Assembly (NCBI GenBank): GCA_003662985.1
Contig: QMZD01000147.1
Coordinates: 1-5,293 of the forward strand
Reading direction: 5' to 3'
DNA from: Archaeoglobales archaeon
GTDB lineage: Archaea > Halobacteriota > Archaeoglobi > Archaeoglobales > Archaeoglobaceae
DNA length: 5,293 bases
The notes under the pieces are model-generated. The model had not been told where the DNA came from. It did no database searches and worked only from the letters and a program-made list of their open reading frames with translations. The position numbers were made by a program, and so were the translations under genes. Each line of letters opens with the position of its first letter. Position 1 is the stretch's first letter. Positions 5,243-5,293 of this stretch are shown here, piece after piece.

Positions 5243-5293
5243 TTACAACTTCCCTTTCCAGTACTCAATAGTTTCCGCAAGTCCCTCCTCTAA
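5243..5293 (-). CDS. C-terminal end of a probable NDP-sugar epimerase/dehydratase (extended SDR), partial
   Basis: Only the last 16 codons and the TAA stop (5245-5243) are inside the window. They encode LEEGLAETIEYWKGKL. The pattern sLEEGLxxTIxW/Y is the characteristic ending of extended short-chain dehydrogenases such as UDP-glucose 4-epimerase and dTDP-glucose 4,6-dehydratase, where it follows the substrate-binding domain. The frame is open to the window edge. These enzymes act on nucleotide sugars for surface glycans and protein N-glycosylation. The gene is on the same strand as the transporter cluster but 212 bp away with separate promoter candidates, so it is probably not part of that operon. 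The call rests on a short peptide; the exact enzyme cannot be named. Confidence 0.55.
   Translation of the reverse strand, partial: LEEGLAETIEYWKGKL

Overview
This window looks like a piece of a thermophilic archaeal chromosome, probably a member of the Archaeoglobales. The reasons are a sirtuin that closely resembles, from memory, the Archaeoglobus fulgidus Sir2-Af1 protein, archaeal TATA/BRE-like promoter elements, GGTGA- and GGGGGT-type ribosome binding sites, ATGA start/stop overlaps and a TTG start. The genus assignment is an inference, since no database search was possible.

Layout: (1) positions 2-763, plus strand, a nearly complete Sir2-family NAD-dependent protein deacylase whose first few codons lie before the window. 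(2) A 31-bp convergent junction with a perfect 7-bp inverted repeat and T-tracts. (3) Positions 795-5030, minus strand, a compact four-gene cluster. Read in the direction of transcription it holds a purine-type phosphoribosyltransferase (5030-4434), a double-domain ABC ATPase (4396-2819), and two BPD_transp_2-type permeases (2800-1721 and 1724-795). (4) A 212-bp AT-rich intergenic stretch (5031-5242) carrying two TATA-like elements, a canonical four-run G-quadruplex motif and a small palindrome. (5) The last 16 codons of a minus-strand gene (5243-5293), most likely the C-terminus of an NDP-sugar epimerase/dehydratase of the extended SDR family.

The three transporter genes match the architecture of the bacterial NupNOPQ/YufNOPQ and PnrA-BMP nucleoside importers. 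The phosphoribosyltransferase at the head of the apparent operon fits a purine salvage unit: import of a purine nucleoside or base, then conversion of the base to a nucleotide with PRPP. The substrate-binding lipoprotein that normally completes this importer is not in the window. The sirtuin is convergent and has no evident functional link.

I see no clearly new biological system here. The most interesting details are the regulatory region before the phosphoribosyltransferase, the missing binding protein, and the YxxR acyl-lysine selectivity motif in the sirtuin.
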